The position numbers and the translations under genes are program-made. This document shows, piece by piece, positions 1 through 8,105 of a DNA stretch of 43,625 bases. The notes below the pieces were generated by a model that saw only the letters and a program-made list of their open reading frames with translations, did no database searches and was not told the DNA's origin. Position 1 is the first letter of the stretch. Each line of letters begins with the position of its first letter. Origin of the DNA: Megasphaera sp. MJR8396C (GTDB lineage: Bacteria; Bacillota; Negativicutes; Veillonellales; Megasphaeraceae); contig NZ_KQ958155.1 in assembly GCF_001546855.1 (NCBI RefSeq), positions 703 through 44,327 of the forward strand, read 5' to 3'.

Positions 1-198
1 TTCGATGTGGATTTCTGGAGACAATCACCCTCGTTACGAGAGAATTACAACTGCCTCGGAGTAAATCTCCCTGGCAAAACGGGCATAGTCAACTGCCCGA
101 TGATGTAGGCAGAATTAGGGAGGCAGCTTTAAGATGTCGCGATTACCTATGCATTTCTGACTTACAAGCTCCCGCTTCTATAAGAGGGAGTCGTTGAC
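1..198 (+). mobile_element. Probable right end of an IS200/IS605-type (tnpB) element, partial
   Basis: The plus strand is open from position 3 to a TGA at 195-197, giving a 64-codon C-terminal fragment (ends SDLQAPASIRGSR) with no start inside the window. The last part holds a stem-loop, CTCCC (169-173) with GGGAG (186-190), followed by GTTGAC ending at 198. Bases 100-198 recur, diverged and inverted, at 43526-43625. A TnpB tail that stops at the element boundary next to a terminal hairpin is typical of IS200/IS605 right ends, where the 3' end of the omega/reRNA also lies. The catalytic part of the protein is outside the window, so the family call rests on end structure only. A stand-alone structured RNA is the alternative. 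Confidence 0.55.
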
Positions 199-203
199 AG
201 GTC

Positions 204-881
<678 letters not shown>

Positions 882-893
882 CTTCATTCCCCC

Positions 894-1514
894 TTATTCT
901 TGTGCATGGATCAAATTGCGGATGGTCTGCATGGATACGTCGCACGACGCCAGTTCGTCGGCACAGCGCTTCAATTCCCGGACGATGAGCTGGGGATTTT
1001 TAATATCCTGCTTATACTTCATCTGGTGTTCCAGGCTGGCCCAGGAATCCATGGCGATGGTCCGCAGCTGGACTTCCGCATAAAAGCGGCCCGGATTGGC
1101 ACCGGTTACGTCTTCATAAGGCGCCTGCAGTTCTAAAATGATGTGGTAACTGCGATAACCGTTGGGCTTGACGTTACGGATATAATCTTTTTCTTCGACG
1201 ATGCGGATGTCGGGCTGGCTCTTCAAAAAATCGATGGCCCGGTAAATATCGTCGAGGAAACAACAGACGATGCGGATGCCGATGGCATCGTATATATCAT
1301 GGAGCGCCGACTGAGCCGTCTGGGGAAGGCCTTTGCGGTCGCACTTTTCCCGCATGCTGGCCTCGCCTTTCAAGCGGTAGATTAAATGCTCGTAAGCGGC
1401 TTCGCCGGTCTTCTTCTTGGTATCACTGCTATAGGCCCGGATACGGCCGATAAGGTCCTTCATCACGGCCTCGAGGGCCGGTTCATATGCACCATAAATG
1501 GATGTGCTGTCCAT
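894..1514 (-). CDS. Small alarmone synthetase, (p)ppGpp synthetase of the RelQ/RelP type
   Basis: This 206-residue protein consists almost only of the RelA/SpoT synthetase fold, which transfers pyrophosphate from ATP to GDP or GTP to make (p)ppGpp. Visible motifs are DAIGIRIVC (about 76-84), KDYIRNVKPNGYRSYH (about 109-124) and EVQLRTIAMDSWASLEH (about 147-163). There is no HD hydrolase domain and no TGS or ACT domain, and the length matches RelQ/RelP rather than full-length Rel. The ATG at 1514 has AGGTGA upstream. An extended -10 lies at 1548-1556. It is the first gene of a probable operon with the response regulator, which suggests that stringent signalling and envelope or stress sensing are linked. 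Assignment to RelQ versus RelP is not possible by eye. Confidence 0.88.
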   Translation of the reverse strand: MDSTSIYGAYEPALEAVMKDLIGRIRAYSSDTKKKTGEAAYEHLIYRLKGEASMREKCDRKGLPQTAQSALHDIYDAIGIRIVCCFLDDIYRAIDFLKSQPDIRIVEEKDYIRNVKPNGYRSYHIILELQAPYEDVTGANPGRFYAEVQLRTIAMDSWASLEHQMKYKQDIKNPQLIVRELKRCADELASCDVSMQTIRNLIHAQE

Positions 1515-1547
1515 AAAATCACCTCATTCACTAACGGTAGTATGAGT

Positions 1548-1556
1548 ATTATACCA
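1548..1556 (-). promoter_or_regulatory. Extended -10 promoter for the alarmone synthetase operon
   Basis: The minus strand reads TGGTATAAT, a TGnTATAAT extended -10, about 34 nt before the start codon. No good -35 is seen because the upstream bases belong to the rex terminator, which fits an extended -10 promoter. Confidence 0.55.
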
Positions 1557-1557
1557 C

Positions 1558-1595
1558 AAAAAAGGATGGCGCCGTACACAGGCACCATCCTTTTT
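1558..1595 (-). terminator. Rho-independent terminator after rex
   Basis: On the minus strand GGATGGTGCC (1590-1581) pairs with GGCGCCATCC (1573-1564), followed by a run of six T. The plus strand also ends in TTTTT, so it may work in both directions. Confidence 0.85.
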
Positions 1596-1649
1596 AGATA
1601 CTGTTTAAATTCTTTTATGAATCTTTATACCATCGTTTGACGACGATCT

Positions 1650-2285
1650 TTATTCTGTCTTATTGGTCAGATAGTACGAAATACGACTCAGACCGATGGA
1701 CAAGTCTTCCCGGAAGACGAAGATTCCGTCGGGAACGGTCAATCGCAAGGGTGCGAAAGACAGGATGCCGCGGATACCGGCATCGACCATTTGATCTGCC
1801 ACCTGCTGTGCGACGGCTGCCGGCGTCGTAATGATGCCGATCTGGATGCCTTCGCGGCGGATGACGTCCCCCATTTCAGAAATCGGCGTGACTTCGACAC
1901 CGCCGACGTTCTGGCCGATAATGCGATGGTCGACATCGAAGAGGCCCGTCGTCCGAAAGCCCAGACGACCGAAGGTCTTATAGTTCGCCAAAGCCCAGCC
2001 GAGATGGCCGATGCCGGCGATGCCGACTTTCCAATGCTGCTGCAGTCCGATGATTTCTACGATCTGTTGACACAATTCACCGACATAATAACCGACACCT
2101 TTTTTCCCAAAAGCACCGAAGCAGGTAAGGTCCTTTCGAATCTGTTCCGGTGTGATGCCTAAGCGTTCCCCTAATTTTTCGGATGAGATGATATCGATTC
2201 CCGCATCTTGCAGTAACAGCAAGTCCCTGTAGTACAGCGGCAATCGTTCGATGACAGCATCCGATATTGCCTTTTTCTGTCTCAT
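1650..2285 (-). CDS. rex: Redox-sensing transcriptional repressor Rex
   Basis: Rex senses the NADH/NAD+ ratio and represses fermentation and respiration genes when NADH is low. The 211-residue protein has the N-terminal winged helix (LPLYYRDLLLL, EKLGERLGITPEQIRKDL, FGAFGKKGVGY; about 13-66). It then has a Rossmann domain with the nucleotide-binding loop GIAGIGHLG (about 88-96) and ends in the C-terminal helix SIGLSRISYYL that swaps in the dimer. Length matches the family. The ATG has GGAGGG about 10 nt upstream. A promoter with a near-perfect Rex operator overlaps the end of the preceding gene, implying autoregulation. It is flanked by its own terminator, so it is monocistronic. Confidence 0.96.
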   Translation of the reverse strand: MRQKKAISDAVIERLPLYYRDLLLLQDAGIDIISSEKLGERLGITPEQIRKDLTCFGAFGKKGVGYYVGELCQQIVEIIGLQQHWKVGIAGIGHLGWALANYKTFGRLGFRTTGLFDVDHRIIGQNVGGVEVTPISEMGDVIRREGIQIGIITTPAAVAQQVADQMVDAGIRGILSFAPLRLTVPDGIFVFREDLSIGLSRISYYLTNKTE

Positions 2286-2344
2286 GGATAGTAACCCTCC
2301 AACTATGTCCCCAGCTATTCCCTATAGCTATAAGCCACCTTGTC

Positions 2345-2362
2345 TAGTGATAATAGTCACAT
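2345..2362 (-). promoter_or_regulatory. Second candidate Rex operator, at the rex transcription start
   Basis: The plus strand reads TAGTGATAATAGTCACAT, a GTGA-N6-TCAC dyad with the same arm spacing as the Rex consensus TTGTGA-N6-TCACAA and 5 of 6 bases matching in each arm. It lies just downstream of the rex -10, centred 33 bp from the upstream operator (about three helical turns). Confidence 0.5.
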
Positions 2363-2366
2363 GCCT

Positions 2367-2395
2367 ATTATATATCATTGTGAATTATTTCGCAA
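2367..2395 (-). promoter_or_regulatory. rex promoter
   Basis: The minus strand has -35 TTGCGA (2395-2390), a 17-bp spacer and -10 TATAAT (2372-2367). It overlaps the stop codon of the preceding O-antigen ligase-like gene and the Rex operator. Confidence 0.8.
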
Positions 2396-3652
2396 ACTGT
2401 TTTTATTACTTTTTTCACATAGTTCAGCCAACATATTGGCGAAAAGGGCGCTCATCAGCCAAAAAGTGAGCGATATTTGCGTACTGAACAAGTCATAATC
2501 ACTGATGCCGCTGATCGCCAGCGACAGGACTGATGCCGCCAAAGTCATGGACAGGGACCGGTCAAAAGTCCGAACGTGATGGTCTTTCACATAGCGGATG
2601 GCGTACCAGGCATTGCCAAAGAAAAACCACAGGCCGAAGAAGGTGCCAACCAGCCCCGTTTCTGCCAACATATTGAGGTACATATTGTGGGCGTGGAAGA
2701 TGACGATGCCCGCTTCCTGGATCAGTTCGTTGTAAACGGGATAGACGTGTTTAAAAGCCCCCCAGCCGATGCCGAACAGCGGGTGATCGAGGAACATGGC
2801 AATGGCTGCCTCCCACATATCCATGCGCATGGCAACGGACGTATCGGCTTCACTGTGGCTGAAGATCGACAAGAGTCGATGAGCTACGCCGCCGTGATAA
2901 AAGGCGCCGATCAAAGGCGCTGCCAAAAAGAGGAGCCACACCCGTTTATCCCAAAAGAGGCCGAAGAAAAAGACCAGTGCCCCGACGCTGAGCCAGGCGC
3001 CGCGGGAATAGGTCAACACCAGGCAGAGGGTCAGGATGGAAAGGAGTACCAGATACAGGACCCGGTGCCAGTAATGGCGGGTGCAGATCATCATCGACGC
3101 CGAAGCGCTCATGACGATCAACAAGAAGGCCGACAGTAAGTTGGGGTTGTACAGCGTCGAATACATACGCCGCCGAAGGAGGGGAAAAGCCGCTTCATCG
3201 ACCCAGTCGGCATTGTTCAGGACCAGCATGTGGGCATACTGGTAAAGGCCATATAAGGCGACGGCAAAGGCACTGAATAAGAGGGCCGAAAAGAGCATCC
3301 GCCGCTCCCACGATCGATGGACAAAGACTAAGATGCCGTAATAAAGCAGGATGTACTGCAAGACCGTAAAGACGTAGAAGGCCGTTCCCATGAAGAAGTG
3401 TGGCGAGCCGATGAGCGACAAAAAGGCCGCGACGGCAAAACCGACGGCCGGCAGCGAAAGGGGTGCCCGGCGAAGGGGCAACCGCGGATAGCGCATCATA
3501 TAATACAGGCCGAGCAGCAAGGCCACGACGAAAAAGCCCTCCATCACAAAAAGATTTAAGGGCATAAAAAAAACAGTCCCGGCCAGGGCATAGACGACGC
3601 GCAGCCGTGCCCGCTCTGCAGGCGTACTGCCGGTCCGTATCATCCACTTCAT
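2375..3652 (-). CDS. O-antigen ligase / polymerase family membrane protein (Wzy_C domain)
   Basis: This inner-membrane protein of about 425 residues has roughly ten hydrophobic segments and the Wzy_C-type region: LTYSRGAWLSV, then a large loop with HPLFGIGWGAF and HAHNMYLNMLAETGLVG. The family includes WaaL ligases, which join O-antigen to lipid A-core, and Wzy polymerases; sequence alone does not separate them. I place the start at 3652 (MKWMIRTGS). GGAGGAG precedes it, while the longer open frame would read through the folC terminator and this gene's own promoter. No terminator follows, so transcription may run into rex. The presence of LPS genes in the same window supports a surface polysaccharide role. 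Confidence 0.82.
   Translation of the reverse strand: MKWMIRTGSTPAERARLRVVYALAGTVFFMPLNLFVMEGFFVVALLLGLYYMMRYPRLPLRRAPLSLPAVGFAVAAFLSLIGSPHFFMGTAFYVFTVLQYILLYYGILVFVHRSWERRMLFSALLFSAFAVALYGLYQYAHMLVLNNADWVDEAAFPLLRRRMYSTLYNPNLLSAFLLIVMSASASMMICTRHYWHRVLYLVLLSILTLCLVLTYSRGAWLSVGALVFFFGLFWDKRVWLLFLAAPLIGAFYHGGVAHRLLSIFSHSEADTSVAMRMDMWEAAIAMFLDHPLFGIGWGAFKHVYPVYNELIQEAGIVIFHAHNMYLNMLAETGLVGTFFGLWFFFGNAWYAIRYVKDHHVRTFDRSLSMTLAASVLSLAISGISDYDLFSTQISLTFWLMSALFANMLAELCEKSNKNSLRNNSQ
2378..2395 (-). promoter_or_regulatory. Rex operator (autoregulatory)
   Basis: The plus strand reads TTGTGAATTATTTCGCAA and differs from the Rex consensus TTGTGAA-N4-TTCACAA at one base. It covers the -35 box and part of the spacer of the rex promoter, the position expected for repression. 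Confidence 0.78.
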
Positions 3653-3683
3653 ATAGGTTCGCTCCTCCGTAAATATATGTTTT

Positions 3684-3712
3684 ATTTTATCATAAGGTCC
3701 ACTCCGGCGCAA
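3684..3712 (-). promoter_or_regulatory. Promoter of the O-antigen ligase-like gene
   Basis: The minus strand has -35 TTGCGC (3712-3707), a 17-bp spacer and -10 TAAAAT (3689-3684), directly after the folC terminator. Confidence 0.6.
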
Positions 3713-3714
3713 CG

Positions 3715-3748
3715 AAAAAGGAGTGCCTCCATGAGGAGACACTCCCTT
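3715..3748 (-). terminator. Rho-independent terminator of valS-folC
   Basis: On the minus strand GGAGTGTCTCC and GGAGGCACTCC pair around a TCAT loop (3745-3720), followed by TTTTT. Confidence 0.9.
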
Positions 3749-3814
3749 TCGATAACGCATTGACAGGCCGGAAACACGATGGGCCAAAAGCCCGTTCCGA
3801 GCCGATTCAAAAGC

Positions 3815-5119
3815 TTAGAAAAGCTGGTATTTTTCCCGAAGATATGCCCGTACTTCGCCCTGGATGTAGAGCGATCCGACGATGCACAGGACCTGATCCG
3901 GCTGTACGGCTGCAAAGGCCTTATCGAGCCCTTCCGACAGACTCCCTGCCCAGTCGGCCTTACAAGGCACGAGGTTCGCCATCTCTTTCGGATCGGACGT
4001 ACGCGGCGTCGGCGCCGGCGCACAGATGACATAGTCGTCTTCGTGAAAGAGTTCCCGCACCATCTGGCTGTAATCTTTATCGGCCAGGACGGAAAACAGG
4101 AAGACCCGCTTACGATCGCCAAAGACGTCTTCATAAGTCTTGCAGAAGGTCGTAATGCCGGCCGGATTATGGGCGCCGTCGAGGACGACGTCCGTATCTC
4201 CGGCCTTGAAGACTTGAAAGCGGCCGGGCCACTCGACGTGACGGATGCCGTTTTCAAGGGCCGTCCGGGTCAATTTTTTCTCATGGCGTGCCAAGAGGAG
4301 CAGCGCCATGACGGCAGCGGCGCAGTTGGTCCGCTGGTGTTTCCCTAATAAGGGCAGGACCGTCGTAATGGAAAAGCCGAACTTTTCCCGGACGGTCACC
4401 ATCTGGCCCGTCGCCGAATCTTCAGGGCCGGCATTGCCGACGACGTCGAAGCTATGGTCGAGGGCGTACAGCCGGCTGTGCATGGCATAGGCCTTGCGGG
4501 CGATGACCGCCAGGGCCGATCCTTCGGCCGTCGTAACGACGGGCACGCCTTCTTTGATGATGCCCGCCTTCTGCTCGGCAATGGCTTCGATCGTATTGCC
4601 GCAGTACTTCATGTGATCCATGGCCACGTTAGTAATGACCGATACGGCCGGGACAATGACGTTGGTCGAATCGAGGAGTCCCCCCAAGCCGACTTCGATG
4701 ACGGCATAGTCGACGCCGATACTGGCAAAATACCAGAAGGCGGCGGCCGTAATCAGTTCAAATTCCGTCGGCCCTTCTCCCCCTTCGGCCACCATGGCCG
4801 TCACGGCGTCTTTGACGACGGCGACGGCAGCGGCAAAATCATCGCGGGAGATGTCGTGATGATCGATGTGGATCCGTTCCGTATAGTCCTCTAAATGAGG
4901 CGACGTATAGCGGCCGGTCTTAAAGCCGGCTTCGGTAAGGGCCGAGGCGATCATAGCCGTCACCGAGCCCTTGCCGTTAGTGCCGGTGACGTGGATCGTC
5001 TGATACTTATTTTGGGGGTTTCCCAGGCGTTCCAAGAGATTTTGAATACGCCCGAGTCCCAACTGAATGCCAAAGACGTTGGCAGCTTCTAAATAGTTTA
5101 TTGCTTCTTCGTATGTCAT
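3815..5119 (-). CDS. folC: Bifunctional folylpolyglutamate synthase / dihydrofolate synthase
   Basis: FolC adds glutamate to dihydropteroate and then to reduced folates, using ATP, in the cytoplasm. The 434-residue protein shows the P-loop TGTNGKGSVTA (about 45-55), the folate-loop region YTSPHLEDYTERI (about 75-87), the Mur-ligase-like segment VIEVGLGGLLDSTNV (about 140-154), and the C-terminal domain with DGAHNPAG. Length and motif order are normal for the family. It starts 9 nt after valS, so it is cotranscribed from the T-box promoter, and it ends before a strong terminator. The valS-folC pair is common in Firmicutes. Confidence 0.95.
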   Translation of the reverse strand: MTYEEAINYLEAANVFGIQLGLGRIQNLLERLGNPQNKYQTIHVTGTNGKGSVTAMIASALTEAGFKTGRYTSPHLEDYTERIHIDHHDISRDDFAAAVAVVKDAVTAMVAEGGEGPTEFELITAAAFWYFASIGVDYAVIEVGLGGLLDSTNVIVPAVSVITNVAMDHMKYCGNTIEAIAEQKAGIIKEGVPVVTTAEGSALAVIARKAYAMHSRLYALDHSFDVVGNAGPEDSATGQMVTVREKFGFSITTVLPLLGKHQRTNCAAAVMALLLLARHEKKLTRTALENGIRHVEWPGRFQVFKAGDTDVVLDGAHNPAGITTFCKTYEDVFGDRKRVFLFSVLADKDYSQMVRELFHEDDYVICAPAPTPRTSDPKEMANLVPCKADWAGSLSEGLDKAFAAVQPDQVLCIVGSLYIQGEVRAYLREKYQLF

Positions 5120-5128
5120 AACAGCCTC

Positions 5129-7789
5129 TTAGAGTTTTGCCAAATCTTCCATACGTTTCGTAAGGGCAGCCATTTTTTCCTGATAGTCAGCCAGTTTCCC
5201 CTTTTCCTTTTCGACGACAGCTGCCGGGGCCTTGGCCAGGAAGCCCTGGTTGGCCAGCTTTTTGTCGAGGCGGTCGATTTCCTTCTGGAGTTTTTCCTGT
5301 TCCTTCTGGACGCGGGCCGTTTCTTTTTCGACGTCGATCAGGTCTTTGAGCTGTAAATAGACTTCAATGCCCGGAACGACGGCGACGACGGCATTTTCCG
5401 GTTTGGCGTCACTGGCCGAGAGCAGGGTTACCTTATCGGCAAAGGCCAGGGTATGGAAGTAGTCTTCGTAATCCTTCAAGGTCTGGGCCAATTCTTCCGT
5501 TGCCGGCGCTAAGATGACCGGTGCCTTCTTGCCCATGGGGACGTTCGATTCGGCACGGAGGTTACGGATGCCCTTGATGGCTTCCATGAGGGTATTCATG
5601 GTAGCGGCGTCGTCAGTAAAGTTCCACTTATCCTGGGCTTTCGGCCAGGGAGCGACGATGATGCTTTCCCCTTCGTGAGGCAGGTGCTGCCAGAGGTGTT
5701 CCGTAACGAAGGGCATGAAGGGATGGAGCATTTCCAAGGTATGGGTCAGGACATAGACCAACACGTACTGGACGGTGTGCTTGTCGCGGTCGCTGTCGGC
5801 CTGGTAGAGGCGCTTCTTGGCCAGTTCGATGTACCAGTCGCAGTAGGAGCTCCAAATGAAGTTGTAGACGGCATCGGCAGCGTCGCCCAATTCAAATTTA
5901 TCGAGGTCTTCCGTGACTCTGGCTGCCGTTTCATTAAAGGAGGTCAGGATCCAGCGGTCGGCCAGGGTCAAGTCTTTTTCTTCCGGTACGAAGGATTCGT
6001 CAAAATCGGTGAGGTTCATGATGACGAACTTCGACGCGTTCCAAATCTTGTTGGCAAAGTTGCGGTTAGCTTCGACGCGTTCCATGTAAAAACGCATGTC
6101 GTTGCCCGGCGTATTACCCGTAACCAAGGTGAAGCGCAGGGCGTCGGCGCCGTATTCTTCGCAGACGCCGAGGGGATCGATGCCGTTGCCCAGGGACTTG
6201 CTCATCTTGCGGCCCTGGCTGTCGCGGACCAAGCCGTGGATGAAGACGTTTTCAAAGGGGATGTCCTTCATGAATTCACAGGTCATGAACATCATGCGGG
6301 CAACCCAGAAGAAGATGATATCGTAGCCCGTAACCAAGACGCTGGTCGGGAAGAACTGGTCGAGATCCGGCGTCTTATCAGGCCAGCCCATGGTCGAAAA
6401 AGGCCAAAGAGCCGAGCTGAACCAGGTGTCGAGGACGTCGGGATCGCGATGGATATGCTGGCTGTGGCAGTGCGGGCATTCCGTAATGTCTTCGCGGCTG
6501 GCCGAGGCTTTGCCGCAGTCGTCGCAGTACCAGACGGGAATCTGATGGCCCCACCAGAGCTGACGGCTGATGCACCAGTCATGGACGTCTTCCAGCCAGT
6601 GATTGTAGGTCTTGACGAAGCGTTCGGGGATGAAGCGGGTCTTGCCGTCTTCTACGGCTTTGAGAGCAGCTTCGGTAAGGGGTTTCATTTTGACGAACCA
6701 CTGCTTGGTGACGAAGGGTTCGACCGTCGTCTTGCAGCGCGAGCAGTGACCGACGGCATGGGTCAAATCTTCGATATGATCGAGGAGTCCTAAGTCTTCG
6801 AGGTCGGCGACGACGGCTTTGCGGCATTCTTCGCGGGTCATGCCGTCGTATTTGGCGCCGGCTTTTTCGTTCATCGTGCCGTCGAGGTTCATGATCATAA
6901 TCGATTCCAGGTTGTGGCGCTGGCCCATTTCAAAGTCGTTCGGGTCGTGAGCCGGTGTGATCTTGACGGCGCCTGTACCAAAGCCGATATCGACGTAGTC
7001 GTCGGCAATGACTTCGACTTCGCGGTCGACGAGGGGTACGATGACTTTCTTGCCGATATACTTCTTCATGCGGTCGTCGTTGGGATTGACGGCAACGGCC
7101 GTATCACCCATGATCGTTTCCGGACGGGTCGTGGCGATCATGATGTAATCGTCTTCACCGACGACGGGGTATTTGACGAACCACAGATGGCCGGCGACGT
7201 CGGAGTGGTCGACTTCGATGTCCGACAAGGCCGTATGGCAGTGAGGGCACCAGTTGGTAATGCGCTGACCCTGATAGATGAGGCCTTTTTCATACAAGGA
7301 AATGAAGACTTCCCGAACGGCGCGGGCACAGGTATCGTCCATGGTAAAGCGCTTGCGGCTCCAGTCGCAGGACGAGCCGAGACGGCGAATCTGTTTTTCA
7401 ATGCGGTTGCCGTACTGTTCTTTCCAGGCCCAGACACGTTTGAGGAATTCTTCGCGGCCGATTTCGTAGCGGGTCTTGCCTTCTTCGGCCAGCTGCTGTT
7501 CGACCTTTACCTGGGTAGCGATACCGGCATGGTCGGTGCCAGGAATCCAGGCGACGTTGTAGCCTTCCATGCGCTTGAAGCGGACCAGAATATCCTGCAG
7601 GGTGTTGTCCAGAGCATGGCCCATGTGGAGCTGACCCGTAACGTTCGGCGGCGGCATGACGATGCTGAAGGGTTTCTTGCTCTTATCCGGCTCTTGATGG
7701 AAGTAGCCGTTCTTTTCCCAAAAATCGTACCACGCCATTTCCATGTCATTCGGTGCATACGTGCCCAGTTGTTCTTTATTCCATTTCAT
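5129..7789 (-). CDS. valS: Valyl-tRNA synthetase
   Basis: ValRS charges tRNA-Val and edits misactivated threonine. The 886-residue class I enzyme has the HIGH-type motif LHMGHA (about 47-52), a Rossmann domain split by the CP1 editing domain (TTRPETIMGDTAVAV), and GRKMSKSLGNG (KMSKS). Zinc-binding-like cysteine pairs CSRC and CDDC...CPHC lie between the two signature motifs. A tRNA-binding helical domain and a C-terminal coiled coil (EKETARVQKEQEKLQKEI) complete it. The start at 7789 (MKWNKEQLG) has GGAGGG upstream. A longer frame to 7879 only translates the T-box terminator and is not real. Expression should follow tRNA-Val charging through the upstream T-box. Confidence 0.97.
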   Translation of the reverse strand: MKWNKEQLGTYAPNDMEMAWYDFWEKNGYFHQEPDKSKKPFSIVMPPPNVTGQLHMGHALDNTLQDILVRFKRMEGYNVAWIPGTDHAGIATQVKVEQQLAEEGKTRYEIGREEFLKRVWAWKEQYGNRIEKQIRRLGSSCDWSRKRFTMDDTCARAVREVFISLYEKGLIYQGQRITNWCPHCHTALSDIEVDHSDVAGHLWFVKYPVVGEDDYIMIATTRPETIMGDTAVAVNPNDDRMKKYIGKKVIVPLVDREVEVIADDYVDIGFGTGAVKITPAHDPNDFEMGQRHNLESIMIMNLDGTMNEKAGAKYDGMTREECRKAVVADLEDLGLLDHIEDLTHAVGHCSRCKTTVEPFVTKQWFVKMKPLTEAALKAVEDGKTRFIPERFVKTYNHWLEDVHDWCISRQLWWGHQIPVWYCDDCGKASASREDITECPHCHSQHIHRDPDVLDTWFSSALWPFSTMGWPDKTPDLDQFFPTSVLVTGYDIIFFWVARMMFMTCEFMKDIPFENVFIHGLVRDSQGRKMSKSLGNGIDPLGVCEEYGADALRFTLVTGNTPGNDMRFYMERVEANRNFANKIWNASKFVIMNLTDFDESFVPEEKDLTLADRWILTSFNETAARVTEDLDKFELGDAADAVYNFIWSSYCDWYIELAKKRLYQADSDRDKHTVQYVLVYVLTHTLEMLHPFMPFVTEHLWQHLPHEGESIIVAPWPKAQDKWNFTDDAATMNTLMEAIKGIRNLRAESNVPMGKKAPVILAPATEELAQTLKDYEDYFHTLAFADKVTLLSASDAKPENAVVAVVPGIEVYLQLKDLIDVEKETARVQKEQEKLQKEIDRLDKKLANQGFLAKAPAAVVEKEKGKLADYQEKMAALTKRMEDLAKL

Positions 7790-7806
7790 GATGATTCCCT
7801 CCAAAA

Positions 7807-7860
7807 CAAAAAAGAGCATTCCCTCGCCTAAGGGTTTATTCCTTAGGACGAAAGAATGCT
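7807..7860 (-). terminator. T-box regulated terminator upstream of valS
   Basis: On the minus strand the arms AGCATTC...CCTAAGG and CCTTAGG...GAATGCT (7860-7841 with 7833-7815) enclose a short loop and are followed by TTTTTT. It is the attenuator of the T-box leader and lies just upstream of the valS ribosome binding site. Confidence 0.9.
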
Positions 7861-8057
7861 GTATCTTCCGCGGTACCACCTAAATTGCCGCTTCCGCGAC
7901 CGCTTCATGGCACAGGTAACGTCTGCTTGACGGACAGGCCTTTCCTCCTGTCAGCTCCCGGGTGACGCGCCCTACTCTCTTTGAATGCCCTCGCACCGAA
8001 TCGGCATTTCGCTGACAAAAAGAAGTAAAGCTTCTTCCGCTCATCGCTTTTGTTGTG
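7807..8057 (-). promoter_or_regulatory. T-box leader controlling valS-folC
   Basis: The roughly 250-nt leader contains the invariant T-box bulge AGGTGGTACCGCGG (7881-7868) immediately before a terminator, plus an AGAGAG element (7980-7975) and a GTCAGC/GCTGAC helix that could close stem I. Family knowledge: uncharged tRNA pairs with the bulge and favours the antiterminator, switching the operon on. The valine specifier codon could not be placed with confidence, because several GTC triplets fit. The gene-free stretch 7790-8105 is fully accounted for by this leader and its promoter. Confidence 0.92.
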
Positions 8058-8063
8058 ATAAAT

Positions 8064-8092
8064 ATTGTAGCAATTTTACCTAAGCCTGTCAA
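8064..8092 (-). promoter_or_regulatory. valS-folC promoter
   Basis: The minus strand has -35 TTGACA (8092-8087), a 17-bp spacer and -10 TACAAT (8069-8064), just after the stop codon of the PhzF-like gene. Confidence 0.88.
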
Positions 8093-8105
8093 GGCGTCCG
8101 GCAAG

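Noticed and set aside
1-60. Resemblance of ACAATCACC plus the following hairpin to the 3' part of a known IscB omega RNA
   Set aside because: The match is short, recalled from memory, and the hairpin differs; the open frame and end structure fit tnpB better.
100-198. Reading the repeat as 6S RNA, tmRNA or a riboswitch transcribed outward
   Set aside because: None of the conserved motifs of these RNAs was found, and the coding tail plus shared terminal GTTGAC argue for an element end.
3653-3787. A 45-residue extension of the O-antigen ligase-like protein
   Set aside because: It would cross a strong terminator and the gene's own promoter.
5675-6793. A 372-codon plus-strand open frame, and another at 6914-7831
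   Set aside because: Both are antisense to valS and have no family features.
7790-7879. An N-terminal 30-residue extension of valS
   Set aside because: It translates the T-box terminator; the ribosome binding site is before the ATG at 7789.
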